A DNA stretch of 64,000 nt from Nocardioides islandensis (GCF_015352455.1 NZ_JADKPN010000001.1:62001-126000); one strand, 5' to 3'; positions 27,373 to 37,621 are shown, numbered from the stretch's first letter. Notes: generated by a model from the sequence alone, not told the origin. A program made the numbers and translations.

Positions 27373-28317
27373 GTGCCGACCGCCATCCCCACGACGATCC
27401 CGCACGGGCGCACCGCCCGGCGGCTGACCTGGCCGCACCTGCCGCCCGCCGTGCGCGACCTCGTCGAGCAGCGGTGCGGCTCCCCGGTCGTGGACGCCCG
27501 GTCGCAGGGTGCCGGGTTCACGCCCGGCTTCGCGTCGGTGCTGACCTGCGAGGACGGCACCCGGCACTTCGTGAAGGCCGCGTCCGCCAAGGCCCAGCGG
27601 CAGTTCGCCGAGTCCTACCGCGAGGAGGCACGCAAGCTGCTGGCCCTCCCGTCCGGGATCCCGGCCGCCCGCCTCCTGTGGCTCGAGGACGGCGACTGGG
27701 TGGTGCTCGGGCTCGAGTACGTCGAGGCGCACACGCCCCACCGACCCTGGCGACGCTCGGAGCTCGACGCGGCACTGGACGCCCTCGAGGTCGTGGCCGA
27801 GGTGCTGACCCCCGTGCCGGCCACACTGGACCTGGACACCACGGCCCAGGAGTTCGACGGTTGGCCGTCGTACTGGGAGCACGTTGCGACCACTCGGCCG
27901 GAGCTCGGCCACCTCGAGGAGGCGGCGGCGCTGGCGGGGCGCTACGCCGAGGTGATGGCGGGCGACACGCTCATCCACATGGACGTCCGCGACGACAACG
28001 TCCTCGTCCGTCCGGACGGCACCGCCGTCCTGTGCGACTGGAACTGGCCGATCCGCGGCGCTTCGTGGATCGACTCCCTCATCGCCCTGATCGGCCCCCG
28101 CGGCGACGGCCTCGACGTCGAGCAGGTCCTGTCCGAGCGACCGCTGACCCGGGACGTCCCACGAGACGACATCGACGTCGTGCTTGCGCTGGTGACGGGG
28201 TACTTCTACAAGGTCTGCGACGACCCGGTGCCGGCGACCTCGCCGCACATCCGGGACCACCAGCGCTGGCAGGGTGACGTGGTGTGGCAGTGGCTCTGCG
28301 AGCGGCGCGGCTGGTGA
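27373..28317 (+). CDS. APH/choline kinase-fold phosphotransferase (first of a tandem pair)
   Basis: 314 residues. Catalytic loop HMDVRDDN (His202, Asp204, Asn209) and metal Asp222 in LCDWNW; nucleotide-binding Lys in RHFVKAA. This is the APH-family kinase fold; the substrate is unknown. GTG at 27373. The stop overlaps the start of the next, homologous kinase by four bases (GTGA). Confidence 0.85.
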   Translation: MPTAIPTTIPHGRTARRLTWPHLPPAVRDLVEQRCGSPVVDARSQGAGFTPGFASVLTCEDGTRHFVKAASAKAQRQFAESYREEARKLLALPSGIPAARLLWLEDGDWVVLGLEYVEAHTPHRPWRRSELDAALDALEVVAEVLTPVPATLDLDTTAQEFDGWPSYWEHVATTRPELGHLEEAAALAGRYAEVMAGDTLIHMDVRDDNVLVRPDGTAVLCDWNWPIRGASWIDSLIALIGPRGDGLDVEQVLSERPLTRDVPRDDIDVVLALVTGYFYKVCDDPVPATSPHIRDHQRWQGDVVWQWLCERRGW

Positions 28318-29270
28318 GCCCGCACGCGGTCGGCGTCCGGGCGCCCTGGGTCGCGATGCCCGACCAGGTCCGGTCCTGGGTGGCCGACGCACTCGGCTCG
28401 CCGGTCGTCGAGGCCCGCGACCAGCTCGGCGGCATGTCGCCCGGCTGCGCCACCCGGCTGGTGTGCGCGGACGGCACCCGGGCGTTCGTCAAGGCCGTGG
28501 GCCTCGAGCTGAACCCGGTGACGCCGATCCTCTTCCGCCGCGAGGCCACGGTCCTCTCGCTCATCGGGTCGCACGAGCTGTGGGCCGACCTGCTCGCGTC
28601 ATACGACGACGGCACGTGGGTCGCGATCCTGCTCGAGGACGTGGAGGGCCGGCACCCCGACCTCGACGACGACGCGACCATGGACCTGCTCCTCCACGAG
28701 ACCGAACGGCTGGGCCAGGTGCTGTCCGAGCGGGTGCCGGACCCGCCCGCCCCGGATCCGGACAACGGCGGCCTGGCCGACCTGCGCCGGCAGTTCCACG
28801 CCTGGGCCGACGCCGTCGGCCGGGCGGAGGAGGTCCCGCCCGAGCTGCTGCCCGACTGGGTCCGCCGCGACACCACGACCTGGGAGCCCCTGGTCCGCGG
28901 CCTGGCCGAGCACGACGTGCGCCTGGTCAACTTCGACATCCGCAACGACAACCTCCTCGAGCGGCCCACCGGTGAGCTGGTCTTCCTCGACTGGGGAGGT
29001 ACGTCGGTCGGGCCGGGCTGGGTGGACCCGCTGCTGGCCCGCCTCGAGCGGATCGAGGACCCCTGGTTCGACGCCTCCCTGGCGTCCTCCCCCGAGCTGT
29101 CCGCGGCCGGCGACCTGGCGGTCGACGCCTGGCTGGTGGGGTTCGCGACCTTCCTCGCCTGGAGGGCGTCGACGGCCGTGGACGTGAACCTGCCGACCCT
29201 CAACGACTTCCGCATCAGCGTGTCCCGTAGCCTGCTGGTCGGCGCCGAGCGCCGGCTGGGCCTCTCCTGA
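28314..29270 (+). CDS. APH-fold phosphotransferase with variant catalytic loop (second of pair)
   Basis: 318 residues, same overall fold as the preceding protein ([24 protein letters not shown] at the ATP site). The catalytic loop reads NFDIRNDN: the Asp208 base and Asn213 are kept, but the usual His is Asn206. The metal Asp226 is in VFLDWGG. It is probably a tandem duplicate that has diverged in substrate or activity. GTG at 28314 is chosen for the GTGA coupling. Confidence 0.83.
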   Translation: MSPHAVGVRAPWVAMPDQVRSWVADALGSPVVEARDQLGGMSPGCATRLVCADGTRAFVKAVGLELNPVTPILFRREATVLSLIGSHELWADLLASYDDGTWVAILLEDVEGRHPDLDDDATMDLLLHETERLGQVLSERVPDPPAPDPDNGGLADLRRQFHAWADAVGRAEEVPPELLPDWVRRDTTTWEPLVRGLAEHDVRLVNFDIRNDNLLERPTGELVFLDWGGTSVGPGWVDPLLARLERIEDPWFDASLASSPELSAAGDLAVDAWLVGFATFLAWRASTAVDVNLPTLNDFRISVSRSLLVGAERRLGLS

Positions 29271-29289
29271 CCTGCGGCTTTGCCGATTT

Positions 29290-29317
29290 TTGCCGCTCGG
29301 AGGACCTCCGGTATCGT
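29290..29317 (+). promoter_or_regulatory. Putative rpsT promoter
   Basis: TTGCCG (29290-29295), 16 bases, TATCGT (29312-29317): a reasonable housekeeping-type promoter 85 bases upstream of the rpsT start. Confidence 0.4.
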
Positions 29318-29401
29318 GGCCCTTCGCGTGTGCGCCCTCCGGTGCGGCGCCGCCCATCGTCTTCACATCCTGTCCAGTCACGACCGAACGAGGCTCATTC
29401 A

Positions 29402-29662
29402 GTGGCGAACATCAAGTCCCAGATCAAGCGGATCAAGCAGAACGAGAAGCGTCACCAGCGCAACAAGGCCGTCAAGTCCGGCCTGAAGACCGCGGTGCGC
29501 AAGTTCCGCGAGGCCGCTGACGCCGGTGAGAAGGACCAGGCCGTCACCCTCGGCCAGGACGCTGCGAAGAAGCTCGACAAGGCCGCCTCCAAGGGCGTCA
29601 TCCACAAGAACCAGGCCGCGAACCGCAAGTCGGCCATCGCCAAGCGCTCCGCGTCGCTCTGA
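29402..29662 (+). CDS. rpsT: 30S ribosomal protein S20
   Basis: 86 residues, strongly basic, with the S20 pattern [25 protein letters not shown] at the N-terminus and [16 protein letters not shown] at the C-terminus. Binds 16S rRNA in 30S assembly. GTG at 29402. Single-gene unit ended by the hairpin at 29725-29751; convergent with holA, as is usual in Actinobacteria. Confidence 0.98.
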   Translation: MANIKSQIKRIKQNEKRHQRNKAVKSGLKTAVRKFREAADAGEKDQAVTLGQDAAKKLDKAASKGVIHKNQAANRKSAIAKRSASL

Positions 29663-29724
29663 CGCCGCTCGCTCCAGCACTTCCCTGAGCCTTCGAGACG
29701 CCTCGTCCCTCGGCTCCTCAGTCC

Positions 29725-29751
29725 AAGCCGCCCGGTCACCCCGGGCGGCTT
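29725..29751. terminator. Bidirectional rho-independent terminator between rpsT and holA
   Basis: Stem GCCGCCCGG / CCGGGCGGC with a 5-base loop (TCACC). AA on the left and TTT on the right extend the pairing and give a short U tract. It lies between two convergent genes. Confidence 0.85.
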
Positions 29752-29760
29752 TGTCTTGTC

Positions 29761-30765
29761 CTACTCGGGCGCCGGCTCCCGCAGGCCGGTGATGGTCAGC
29801 ACCAGCCGCTCGAGGGTGTACGACGCGTCGCTGGCCTTGCCCTTGATGTCGGCGTCCGCCTCGGCGACGGCGCGGATCGCCCGGGCGATCGCGGGGTCGG
29901 ACCAGCCGCGGGACTGGTCCCGGATGGTGCGCAGCTTCCACGGCGGCACGCCCACCTCGCGAGCCAGGTCGGCCTCACGCATGCCGCGCGGTGCCGACTT
30001 GTAGCGGGCCACCCCACGGGCGGACCCGGCGAACGCCGAGGTGACCAGCACCGGGGCCGTCCCGCCGTCGATGGCCCACCGCAGCTCCTCCAGGGCCATC
30101 CGACGCCGGCCCCAGAACGCCGCGTCCGCCACGGCGAAGGACTTCGCCTCGGCGCGGCCCCCGAAGTACCTGCGGACCTTCTCCACCGTCAGCGGCTCGC
30201 CCGGGAAGTCGTTGGTGAGCTGGTCGGCCGCCGCCGCCAGCGACCGCAGGTCCTGCCCGACCGCGGAGACGAGGAACGCGGTCGCGTCCTTGTCGATGCT
30301 CGAGCCGTGGTGCCGCACCTCCTCGGCCACGAACCCGGGGAAGTCCGACCCCCGCAGCTCCTCGGACTTCACCTCCGTCACCGCGGACAGCTTGCGCAGC
30401 TTGGTGAGCACGCCGGAGCCCTTCGGGCCGCCGCCGTGGGCGAGCACCAGGGCCACGTCCTCGACCGGCTCCGCGGCGTACTCCAGGAGGCCGTCCACCG
30501 ACTCGTCGGGGAGGTTCTCCAGCCCGCGCACCACCACGCACCGCGTGCTCGAGAAGAGCGACGGAGCCGACATCTCCCCCAGCTCGGCCAGCGTCAGCCC
30601 CGACGCGTCCGTCTCGGAGACCTCGGCCTCGGCGTCGTGCCGGCGGACCGCGTCGCGCACGGCGGCGATGGTGCGCTCGTTGAGGAACTCCTCCTTGCCG
30701 GTCACCAGCGTGACCCGGCCCAGCACGTCCTCGGCCTTCGGGGCCCGCGTCGCTCGCCCGCTCAT
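29761..30765 (-). CDS. holA: DNA polymerase III subunit delta
   Basis: 334-residue clamp-loader subunit. Recognisable blocks are VTLVTGKEEFLNERTI at the N-terminus, the delta-type SSTRCVVVRGLENLP segment and the C-terminal AFWGRRRMALEELRWAIDGGTAPVLV region. It opens the beta clamp. ATG at 30765. It follows comEC on the minus strand at about 110 bases, as in many Actinobacteria. Confidence 0.94.
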   Translation of the reverse strand: MSGRATRAPKAEDVLGRVTLVTGKEEFLNERTIAAVRDAVRRHDAEAEVSETDASGLTLAELGEMSAPSLFSSTRCVVVRGLENLPDESVDGLLEYAAEPVEDVALVLAHGGGPKGSGVLTKLRKLSAVTEVKSEELRGSDFPGFVAEEVRHHGSSIDKDATAFLVSAVGQDLRSLAAAADQLTNDFPGEPLTVEKVRRYFGGRAEAKSFAVADAAFWGRRRMALEELRWAIDGGTAPVLVTSAFAGSARGVARYKSAPRGMREADLAREVGVPPWKLRTIRDQSRGWSDPAIARAIRAVAEADADIKGKASDASYTLERLVLTITGLREPAPE

Positions 30766-30873
30766 GCTTCTCGGGGTCCCCGCGGAGGCGTGAGCGCAGG
30801 AGCGAAGCGGGGGAGCGAGCGGCTTCGTGGGGTGTTCATGTCGCCGCAAGCCTGCCACAGCTCACCGACGTCC

Positions 30874-33120
30874 TCAGTCGGTCGTCACGGCGACCAGGCG
30901 CCCGTCCCGCACGGCCACCACGACGTCGCCGTCGCGGTCGGTCCGCAGGACGGTCGTGCCGTGAGCCGTCAGGTCGTCGAGCGTCCCGGCGGCCGGGTGA
31001 CCGTAGTCGTTGTCGGCACCGACCGACACGACGGCCAGCCGGGCGTGCAACGAGTCGAGCCAGTCGAGGTCCTGGTAGCGGCTGCCGTGGTGCGGCACCT
31101 TCAGCACGTCGACGCGCAGTCCCGGGAGCAGCCGCGCCAGAGCCTGCTGGCCCTCGGGCTCGACGTCCCCGGTGAGCAGCAGGCGTACGCCGCCCACCTC
31201 GGCCAGCAGCACCACGCTCGCCTCGTTGGCCGTGCTGCCGTCGCCCGGCCCGGTGGTCGGCGAGTCCGGCGTCGGCCACAGCACCTGCAGCGTGACGTCG
31301 CCGACGGTCAGGGTCCGTCCGTACGTCGCCGGTTCCGGGGTCAGCCCGGCCGACCGGGCCGCCCCCGCCACCTCCGCGACGCCGCCCGGAGGGTCCGCCA
31401 ACCGCGTCACCTCGACCTCGTGGACGTCGCGGTGCGACAACACTCCGGCGATGCCGTCGACGTGGTCGGCGTGGAAGTGGGTGAGCACGAGCAGCGGCAC
31501 CTGCCCGACCCCGAGCCGCCGCAGACAGGCGTCCACCAGCCGCGGGTCGGGGCCGGAGTCCACGACCACGGCCGCACCCGGTCCGGCACGCAGGGCCAGG
31601 GCGTCACCCTGGCCGACGTCGCAGGCAGCGAACACCCAGCCGTCCGGCGGCCACCCGGGCGTCGGCGGCCCGAGCACCGTCACGGCGAGCAGCAGCACGC
31701 AGGCCGCGGCCCCGGTCGTGCGCCGGCGCAGCACCCACGGACCCGCCCAGAGCACCACGGCCGTCACCGCCACCACCAGCGTCAGCGACCACGCGGACGT
31801 GCCCCAGTCCAACGCCGCACCCGGAAGCCCGGCGCCGCGCTCGGCCACCTCGACGATCCAGGCCACGCACCAGGCGGCAGACGTCCCGACGAGCCGCCCG
31901 AGCGGCGGGACCAGCAGACCGACCAGACCACCCAGCAGCCCGAGCACCGTCGCCGGCCCGACCACCGGGGCCACCAGCAGGTTCGCCAGCACGGCGACCA
32001 GGCTGACCTGGCCCGAGAGTGCGGCGACCAGCGGTGTACAGGCGAGCTGGGCCGCGGCCGGCACCGCCACGGCCTCGGCCAGCCACCGCGGGAGCCACCG
32101 CGCCAGGGCGTCCCGCCATGCCGGAGCGACCAGCAGGATCCCCGCGGTCGCCAGCACGGACAACGCGAACCCGGCCGTCATCCCCAGCGGCGGATCGAGC
32201 AGCAGCAGCCCGACCACGGCCACCCCGAGACCGCGGACGCCGCGGTGCCAGCCACCGCGACCGAGCCCGACCAGGGCGACCGCGCCCATCGCCGCGGCCC
32301 TCAGCACGCTCGGTTCGGTGCGTGCGAGCAGCACGAAGCCGACGATCCCGGCCACGCCGACCAGACCCAGCCACCGGCCGCGCACGCCGGACCAGCGGGC
32401 CACGACGAGCAGGAACCCGACGACAAGGGTGAGGTTCGTGCCCGACACGGCCGTCAGGTGGGTGAGGCCGGTCGTCCGGAAGTCCTCCGTCAGCTCCTCC
32501 GGCATCCCGGCGTCGTCCCCGTCGACCAGGGCGGGCACCAGGGCGCGCTGGGCCTCGGGCCGCTGGGCCACCGAGTCGCGGATCGACGCCCGCAGCGCCT
32601 CGGTCGCCCGCCAGCCGACGCCGGCGCGTCCGAGCACCTCGGGAGGTCCGCGCGGCGTGACCAGCGCCGCCACGTCACCGTCGTCGGAGGTCCCGAGACG
32701 GCCGGTGAGCCGGACCCGCTCGCCCACGGCGACCCGGCGCCAGTCGGCGTCACCGAACACCAGCACCGGCTGGTGCCGCCCCACCGCTACCCGGACCAGG
32801 ACCTGCGGCCCGAACCTCCCCTCCACGACGCGCGGGTCGCCCGCGACCGTGCCGGTCAAGGTCGCCACCGCGCGTGCCCGGGCCGCTTCCGCGACCGGCC
32901 CGTCCCGGACTGCCTGCGCCCGGGCCAGGGCCACGCCCAGCACGGCCGAGCAGACGACCACCATCCCGATCGCCGTCCACGCCGCCCGCCGCCACGCGAT
33001 CGCGACCACGACCAGCGAGGCCAGGACCGTCGCCGCAACCGCCCACGGGGCTCCGGCCAGCAGCGAGCCCGCCCACGCCGCGAGCCCCAGCAGCGGCATG
33101 CGCAGGTCGGTGGGTCTCAC
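30874..33120 (-). CDS. comEC: ComEC/Rec2 family DNA-uptake channel
   Basis: 748 residues. An N-terminal membrane segment and OB-like soluble part is followed by the Competence domain with about eight helices (LTHLTAVSGTNLTLVVGFLL) and a C-terminal MBL domain (DVGQGDALAL, LTHFHADHVDGIAGVL, VLKVPHHGSRYQ). The family translocates single-stranded DNA into the cytoplasm. GTG at 33120 overlaps the comEA stop (GTGA). Only comEA and comEC are visible in this window. Confidence 0.94.
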   Translation of the reverse strand: MRPTDLRMPLLGLAAWAGSLLAGAPWAVAATVLASLVVVAIAWRRAAWTAIGMVVVCSAVLGVALARAQAVRDGPVAEAARARAVATLTGTVAGDPRVVEGRFGPQVLVRVAVGRHQPVLVFGDADWRRVAVGERVRLTGRLGTSDDGDVAALVTPRGPPEVLGRAGVGWRATEALRASIRDSVAQRPEAQRALVPALVDGDDAGMPEELTEDFRTTGLTHLTAVSGTNLTLVVGFLLVVARWSGVRGRWLGLVGVAGIVGFVLLARTEPSVLRAAAMGAVALVGLGRGGWHRGVRGLGVAVVGLLLLDPPLGMTAGFALSVLATAGILLVAPAWRDALARWLPRWLAEAVAVPAAAQLACTPLVAALSGQVSLVAVLANLLVAPVVGPATVLGLLGGLVGLLVPPLGRLVGTSAAWCVAWIVEVAERGAGLPGAALDWGTSAWSLTLVVAVTAVVLWAGPWVLRRRTTGAAACVLLLAVTVLGPPTPGWPPDGWVFAACDVGQGDALALRAGPGAAVVVDSGPDPRLVDACLRRLGVGQVPLLVLTHFHADHVDGIAGVLSHRDVHEVEVTRLADPPGGVAEVAGAARSAGLTPEPATYGRTLTVGDVTLQVLWPTPDSPTTGPGDGSTANEASVVLLAEVGGVRLLLTGDVEPEGQQALARLLPGLRVDVLKVPHHGSRYQDLDWLDSLHARLAVVSVGADNDYGHPAAGTLDDLTAHGTTVLRTDRDGDVVVAVRDGRLVAVTTD

Positions 33121-33944
33121 AGCGTGAGGTAAGGGGTCAGCTGGGCCAGGGTCTTCTCGCCGATGCCGTCCACGTCGAGCAGCTGGTCGACGGAGGTGAA
33201 GGCGCCGTGCTCGGTGCGGTAGGCCAGGATCGCCTGCGCCGTCACGGGCCCGACCTCGGGCAGCGACTCGAGAGCCACCTGGTCGGCCGTGTTGAGGTTG
33301 ACCATCGAGGCCGACGGTGCCGTCGAGCCCGCGGCCCCGGCGGCCACCCCGGGCGGCGGGTCGACGCCGACGACGATCTGCTCGCCGTCGACCAGCACGC
33401 GGGCCAGGTTGAGTGCCGTCAGGTCCACGCCCACGCGGGCGCCTCCCGCGGCCTTCAGTGCGTCGACCACGCGCGAGCCGGCGTCGAGCACGGCGATCCC
33501 CGGCCGCCGTACCTTCCCCGCGACGTCCACGGTGACGGTGCCATCCGCGGCCGCGGGCGACGCCGAGGAGGTGGCCTCGAGGCTGACCAGGCCGTGCGCG
33601 GGGGTGGACGCGTCGGGCACGGCCACCTCCGAGGACCGACCGCCCAACAGCCACCACCCCGCAGCGAGGAGCCCCGTGAGCGCGACGAGGGCGACGACCG
33701 TGAGCTGCGCCGGCCCCAGCGCCAGCCGTCCCCGTGACGCGTGCCGCCCGGGGGGCGCCACGGGGACCAGGGCAGGTGCGGCCACCACGCGGCCCGGACG
33801 TACTCGGGTGTGCGTCGGCTCGTCGGGGTCCCGCGTCGGGTCGGCGTCCACCCGGAAGCCGGACAGCTCCGCTCCCAGGAGCTCCAGCCGGCGCGCGACG
33901 GCCTGCTCGTGCGCGGCGCTGCGGCGCGACGGACGAGACCCCAT
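33117..33944 (-). CDS. comEA: ComEA family DNA-binding protein
   Basis: 275 residues: a cytoplasmic N-terminus (about 1-80), one membrane helix (about 81-102), an external SLBB-type domain (TVTVDVAGKVRRPGIAVLDAGSRVVDALKAAGG) and a C-terminal helix-hairpin-helix pair (VNLNTADQVALESLPEVGPVTAQAILAYR, VDQLLDVDGIGEKTLAQL). Binds double-stranded DNA outside the membrane and hands it to ComEC. Confidence 0.94.
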   Translation of the reverse strand: MGSRPSRRSAAHEQAVARRLELLGAELSGFRVDADPTRDPDEPTHTRVRPGRVVAAPALVPVAPPGRHASRGRLALGPAQLTVVALVALTGLLAAGWWLLGGRSSEVAVPDASTPAHGLVSLEATSSASPAAADGTVTVDVAGKVRRPGIAVLDAGSRVVDALKAAGGARVGVDLTALNLARVLVDGEQIVVGVDPPPGVAAGAAGSTAPSASMVNLNTADQVALESLPEVGPVTAQAILAYRTEHGAFTSVDQLLDVDGIGEKTLAQLTPYLTL

Positions 33945-34010
33945 GCCCGCGACGCTAGGCAGCGCGCGGGCCTCTCGCCACCGCCCTCGTCGGGACCTGT
34001 GGACAACCGC

Positions 34011-34895
34011 CTACGGCAGCAGCGGCGCGACGCAGACGGCGACCATGCCGGGGCCGACGTGGGCGCCGAGGACCGCGCCGACCTCGGTGCACCAGACCTC
34101 GCGCCCACCGAGGTTGTCGGCCAGCTCCTCACCCAGGCGCTCGGCCAGCTGCCCGGCACGGTCGTGGCTGGCCAGGTGCGCGACGCAGACGTCGACCTGC
34201 CGGTCCCCGGCGGCCTCCAGGACCAGCGCCTCGAGCCGGTTCAGGGCCTTGCCGGCGGTTCGTACCTTCTCGAGGTTGGCCACGCGGCCGTCCTCGATCT
34301 TGAGCAACGGCTTCACGGACAGGGCGCCGCCGAACAGCGCGGCCGCCGCACCGATGCGCCCCCCACGCCGCAGGTACTCCAGCGTGTCGACGTAGAACAG
34401 CGACGTCGCCGAGTCCGCGCGAGCGTGCGCGGCCTCCACGGCCTCCAGCGCCGAGCCGCCCGCGGCCACGACGTCGGCGGCCGAGAGCGCGGCGTACCCG
34501 GTCGCGACGCCCACCTGCCGGCTGTCGACCGCGTGCACGGCCACCGGCGCGTCCTTCGCGGCGAGCTGCGCGGACTCGAACGTCCCGCTCATCTGGCCGG
34601 ACAGGTGGATCGAGACGACCTCGGTCGCACCGTCGGCCGCGGCCCGCTCGTACACCTCGAGCAGCGCGCTCGGCGTCGGCCGGGAGGTCGACACGGGCCG
34701 GAACTCGCGCAGCGCCTCGGCCACCATCGCCGGGGTTGCCCCAGGAGATGACCCGTCGGTGGCGCCGTCGGCCAGCACCTCGTCGTACACCTGCGCGCCG
34801 ATCACCACCTGCAGCGGCACCACGAGGATGCCGCGCTCGGCGACGACCGCCGCGGGCAGGCTGGCCGTCGAGTCGGTGACCACGGCGACCGGCAT
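34011..34895 (-). CDS. DegV family fatty-acid-binding protein
   Basis: 294 residues with the DegV start AVVTDSTASLPAAVVAERGILVVPLQV, the TSRPTPSALLEVYERA segment and SGQMSGTFESAQLAA. The family (FakB) carries fatty acids for phosphorylation by FakA. No fakA partner is adjacent. Ten bases downstream of leuS, so possibly co-transcribed. Confidence 0.92.
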   Translation of the reverse strand: MPVAVVTDSTASLPAAVVAERGILVVPLQVVIGAQVYDEVLADGATDGSSPGATPAMVAEALREFRPVSTSRPTPSALLEVYERAAADGATEVVSIHLSGQMSGTFESAQLAAKDAPVAVHAVDSRQVGVATGYAALSAADVVAAGGSALEAVEAAHARADSATSLFYVDTLEYLRRGGRIGAAAALFGGALSVKPLLKIEDGRVANLEKVRTAGKALNRLEALVLEAAGDRQVDVCVAHLASHDRAGQLAERLGEELADNLGGREVWCTEVGAVLGAHVGPGMVAVCVAPLLP

Positions 34896-34904
34896 GGACG
34901 GATG

Positions 34905-37460
34905 CTACGAGACGACGACGTTGACCAGCTTGGGCGCGCGCACGATGACCTTGCGCACCTCGGCACCGTCGATCGCGCGGACGACGTCGGGGTCGGTCAT
35001 CGCCGCGGCCTCCAGGTCGGCCTCGGAGATGTCGGGGGCAACCTCCAGCCGCGCCCGTACCTTGCCGCGCACCTGCACCACGCACGTCACGGTGTCCTCG
35101 ACCAGCAGGGACTCCTCGACGGTCGGCCAGGAGGTGCGGGCCACCGTGGGCTGGTGGCCCAGCCGCTCCCACATCTCCTCGGCGACGTACGGCGCCACCA
35201 GCGACAGCAGGATCGTCACGGCCTCCACGGCCTCGCGCACCGCCGGGTCGGATCCACCGACGCCGGTGTCGATGGCCTTGCGGGTGGCGTTGACCAGCTC
35301 CATCACGCGCGCGACCAGCACGTTGAACTTGAAGCCGTCGACCAGCCCCTCCGCGTCGTGGACCGTGCGCGCGGTGATGCGCCGCAGCGCGACGTCACCC
35401 GCGGAGGCGTCGGCACCGGGCGCGGACGTCACGTCCCCGCTCAGCCGCCACGCGCGCTGCAGGAACCGCAGCGACCCGGACGGCGACATCTCCGCCCAGT
35501 CGATGTCGTCCTCGGGCGGGCCGGCGAAGACCAGCGTCAGGCGCACCGCATCGACCCCGAAAGCCGATAGTTGCTCCCCCAATCTGACGCCGTTGCCCTT
35601 GGACTTCGACATCTTGGCGCCCTGGTTGATGACCGTGCCCTGGTTCAGCTGGGCCGAGAACGGCTCGCGGAAGCCCACCAGGCCCATGTCGTTCAGGACC
35701 ATGGTGAAGAAGCGGGCGTACAGCAGGTGCAGCACCGCGTGCTCCACGCCGCCGATGTACACGTCGCACGGACCCCACGCGTTGACCAGGTCGGTGTCGA
35801 ACGCCTGGGTGTCGTCCTGCGGCGAGCAGTAGCGCAGGAAGTACCACGACGAGTCCACGAACGTGTCCATGGTGTCGCTGTCCCGCTTGGCCGGGCCGCC
35901 GCACGTCGGGCACTCGACGTTGACCCAGTCCTCGGCCGCCGCCAGCGGCGAGACGCCGCGCGGGGTCAGGTCGGCGCCGCGCAGCTCGGGCAGCACGACG
36001 GGCAGCTGGTCGTCGGCGACCGGTACCTCGCCGTCGACCGGGCAGTGGATGATCGGGATCGGCGCGCCCCAGTACCGCTGCCGCGACAGCAGCCAGTCGC
36101 GCAGCCGGAAGTTCACCGCGCCCTTGCCGTAGCCCTTCGACTCCAGCCAGTCGATGATCGCGCGCTTGGCCTCGGGGATGCCCAGGCCGTTCAGCGAGAT
36201 CTCGTCGTTGGCGGAGTTGATGGCCGCGCCCTGCCCGACGTACGCCTCGTCGTCCGGGAAGCCCTCGGGCACCTGCACCGTGCGGATGATCGGCAGGTCG
36301 AACCTCTTCGCGAAGTCCCAGTCGCGCTGGTCCTGCCCGGGCACGGCCATGATCGCGCCGGTGCCGTAGTCGGCCAGCACGTAGTCCGCGGCCCAGATCG
36401 GGATCCGCTGACCGTTGACCGGGTTGACGGCGTACCGCCCCAGGAACACACCGGTCTTCGGCCGCTCGGTCGACAGCCGCTCGATGTCGGAGGCCTTGCG
36501 GACCTCCTCCAGGTACTCCTCGTACGCCGGCCGCTGGTCGTCGGTGACCAGGTCGCGGGCCAGCTTGGCGTCGGCCGCCACGACCATGAACGTCGCGCCG
36601 AACAGCGTGTCGGGGCGCGTCGTGTAGACCGTCATGGTCTCGACACCGGCTCGTTCCTCGCCGGGCTCGACCACCGAAGACCCCACGACGTCGAAGGTGA
36701 CGTGGGCGCCCTCGGAGCGGCCGATCCAGTTGCGCTGCGCGGTGATGACCCGGTCCGGCCAGGTCTTCTCCAGCTCGTCCAGGTTGTCCAGCAGCTCCTG
36801 GGCGTAGTCGGTGATCTTGAAGTACCACTGGGTCAGCTCGCGCTTGGTGACCTCGGCGCCGCAGCGCTCGCAGTGCCCGTCGATGACCTGCTCGTTGGCC
36901 AGCACGGTCTGGTCGACCGGGCACCAGTTGACCGGGCTCTCCTTGCGGTAGGCCAGGCCCCGCTCGTAGAAGCGCAGGAACAGCCACTGCGTCCAGCGGT
37001 AGTACTCCGGGTCGGAGGTGTTCAGGGTGCGGCTCCAGTCGAAGCTGGTGCCGAACTTCTTGCACGACTCGGTCGAGATCGCGATGTTCTCGTAGGTGAA
37101 CGTCGCCGGGTGCTCGTTGTCGCGGATCGCGGCGTTCTCGGCGTTCAGGCCGAAGGAGTCGAACCCCATCGGGTTCAGCACCTCGTAGCCCTTCAGCCAC
37201 CAGTACCGCGCGACCACGTCGTGCAGCGCGAAGACCTCGGCGTGGCCCATGTGCAGGTCGCCGCTGGGGTAGGGGAACATCGTCAGCGCGTAGCGCTTCT
37301 CGCGCGGGGAGTCGTCGTCCGCGCGGAACGGGTCCAGGTCCTTCCAGACCCGCAGCCACTTCTCCTCGACGGCCGTGACGTCGTACGTCGCGGCCTCCTG
37401 CGCGTCAGCGGCCTCGCTCATGGGGGTCACTCTCTCAACGTCCTGGGTGATCTCGTTCAT
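34905..37460 (-). CDS. leuS: Leucyl-tRNA synthetase
   Basis: 851-residue class Ia synthetase. HIGH motif as HMGH (70-73, in [16 protein letters not shown]), CP1 editing domain ([16 protein letters not shown] ... [19 protein letters not shown]), and KMSKS in [14 protein letters not shown]. Zn-type [28 protein letters not shown] is present. ATG at 37460 has GAAGGAG upstream; ATG at 37421 is a weaker alternative. Expression is likely controlled by the leucine attenuator at 37492-37575. Confidence 0.97.
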   Translation of the reverse strand: MNEITQDVERVTPMSEAADAQEAATYDVTAVEEKWLRVWKDLDPFRADDDSPREKRYALTMFPYPSGDLHMGHAEVFALHDVVARYWWLKGYEVLNPMGFDSFGLNAENAAIRDNEHPATFTYENIAISTESCKKFGTSFDWSRTLNTSDPEYYRWTQWLFLRFYERGLAYRKESPVNWCPVDQTVLANEQVIDGHCERCGAEVTKRELTQWYFKITDYAQELLDNLDELEKTWPDRVITAQRNWIGRSEGAHVTFDVVGSSVVEPGEERAGVETMTVYTTRPDTLFGATFMVVAADAKLARDLVTDDQRPAYEEYLEEVRKASDIERLSTERPKTGVFLGRYAVNPVNGQRIPIWAADYVLADYGTGAIMAVPGQDQRDWDFAKRFDLPIIRTVQVPEGFPDDEAYVGQGAAINSANDEISLNGLGIPEAKRAIIDWLESKGYGKGAVNFRLRDWLLSRQRYWGAPIPIIHCPVDGEVPVADDQLPVVLPELRGADLTPRGVSPLAAAEDWVNVECPTCGGPAKRDSDTMDTFVDSSWYFLRYCSPQDDTQAFDTDLVNAWGPCDVYIGGVEHAVLHLLYARFFTMVLNDMGLVGFREPFSAQLNQGTVINQGAKMSKSKGNGVRLGEQLSAFGVDAVRLTLVFAGPPEDDIDWAEMSPSGSLRFLQRAWRLSGDVTSAPGADASAGDVALRRITARTVHDAEGLVDGFKFNVLVARVMELVNATRKAIDTGVGGSDPAVREAVEAVTILLSLVAPYVAEEMWERLGHQPTVARTSWPTVEESLLVEDTVTCVVQVRGKVRARLEVAPDISEADLEAAAMTDPDVVRAIDGAEVRKVIVRAPKLVNVVVS

Positions 37461-37491
37461 CGGTCGGCTCCTTCGCCTGGGTCTGGACATG

Positions 37492-37515
37492 AAAAAACCC
37501 CTCACAGAGAGGGGT
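37492..37515 (-). terminator. leuS attenuator (intrinsic terminator in leader)
   Basis: On the minus strand, a 7-base stem ACCCCTC / GAGGGGT with a 5-base loop is followed by six consecutive T. It lies 32 bases before the leuS ATG and downstream of the Leu-rich leader peptide, so it terminates before leuS unless read-through occurs. Confidence 0.88.
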
Positions 37516-37517
37516 GG

Positions 37518-37545
37518 CCGCGCGATCAGGGAGCGATCAGCGCGG
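37518..37545 (-). promoter_or_regulatory. Pause/attenuation hairpin overlapping the leader-peptide stop
   Basis: CCGCGC and GCGCGG form the base, with inner GATC/GATC pairing, one bulged T and a 7-base loop. It directly precedes the terminator stem and overlaps the leader peptide's last codons and stop, as expected of a ribosome-sensitive leader structure. Confidence 0.65.
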
Positions 37546-37575
37546 CTGTCCAAGAAGGAGCGAACGACTCGTCAT
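37537..37575 (-). CDS. leuS leader peptide (12 aa, three Leu codons)
   Basis: Short frame ATG-...-TGA encoding [12 protein letters not shown], with three consecutive Leu codons CTC CTT CTT; CTT is uncommon in such GC-rich DNA. It is followed in order by a pause hairpin and an intrinsic terminator, then leuS. Ribosome stalling at these codons when Leu-tRNA is scarce would be expected to allow read-through. The ribosome site upstream is weak. Confidence 0.75.
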   Translation of the reverse strand: MTSRSLLLGQPR

Positions 37576-37621
37576 GGCGCCAGGGTACCGCGATCGCCGG
37601 CCGCACCGCGAAGCACTTGCG

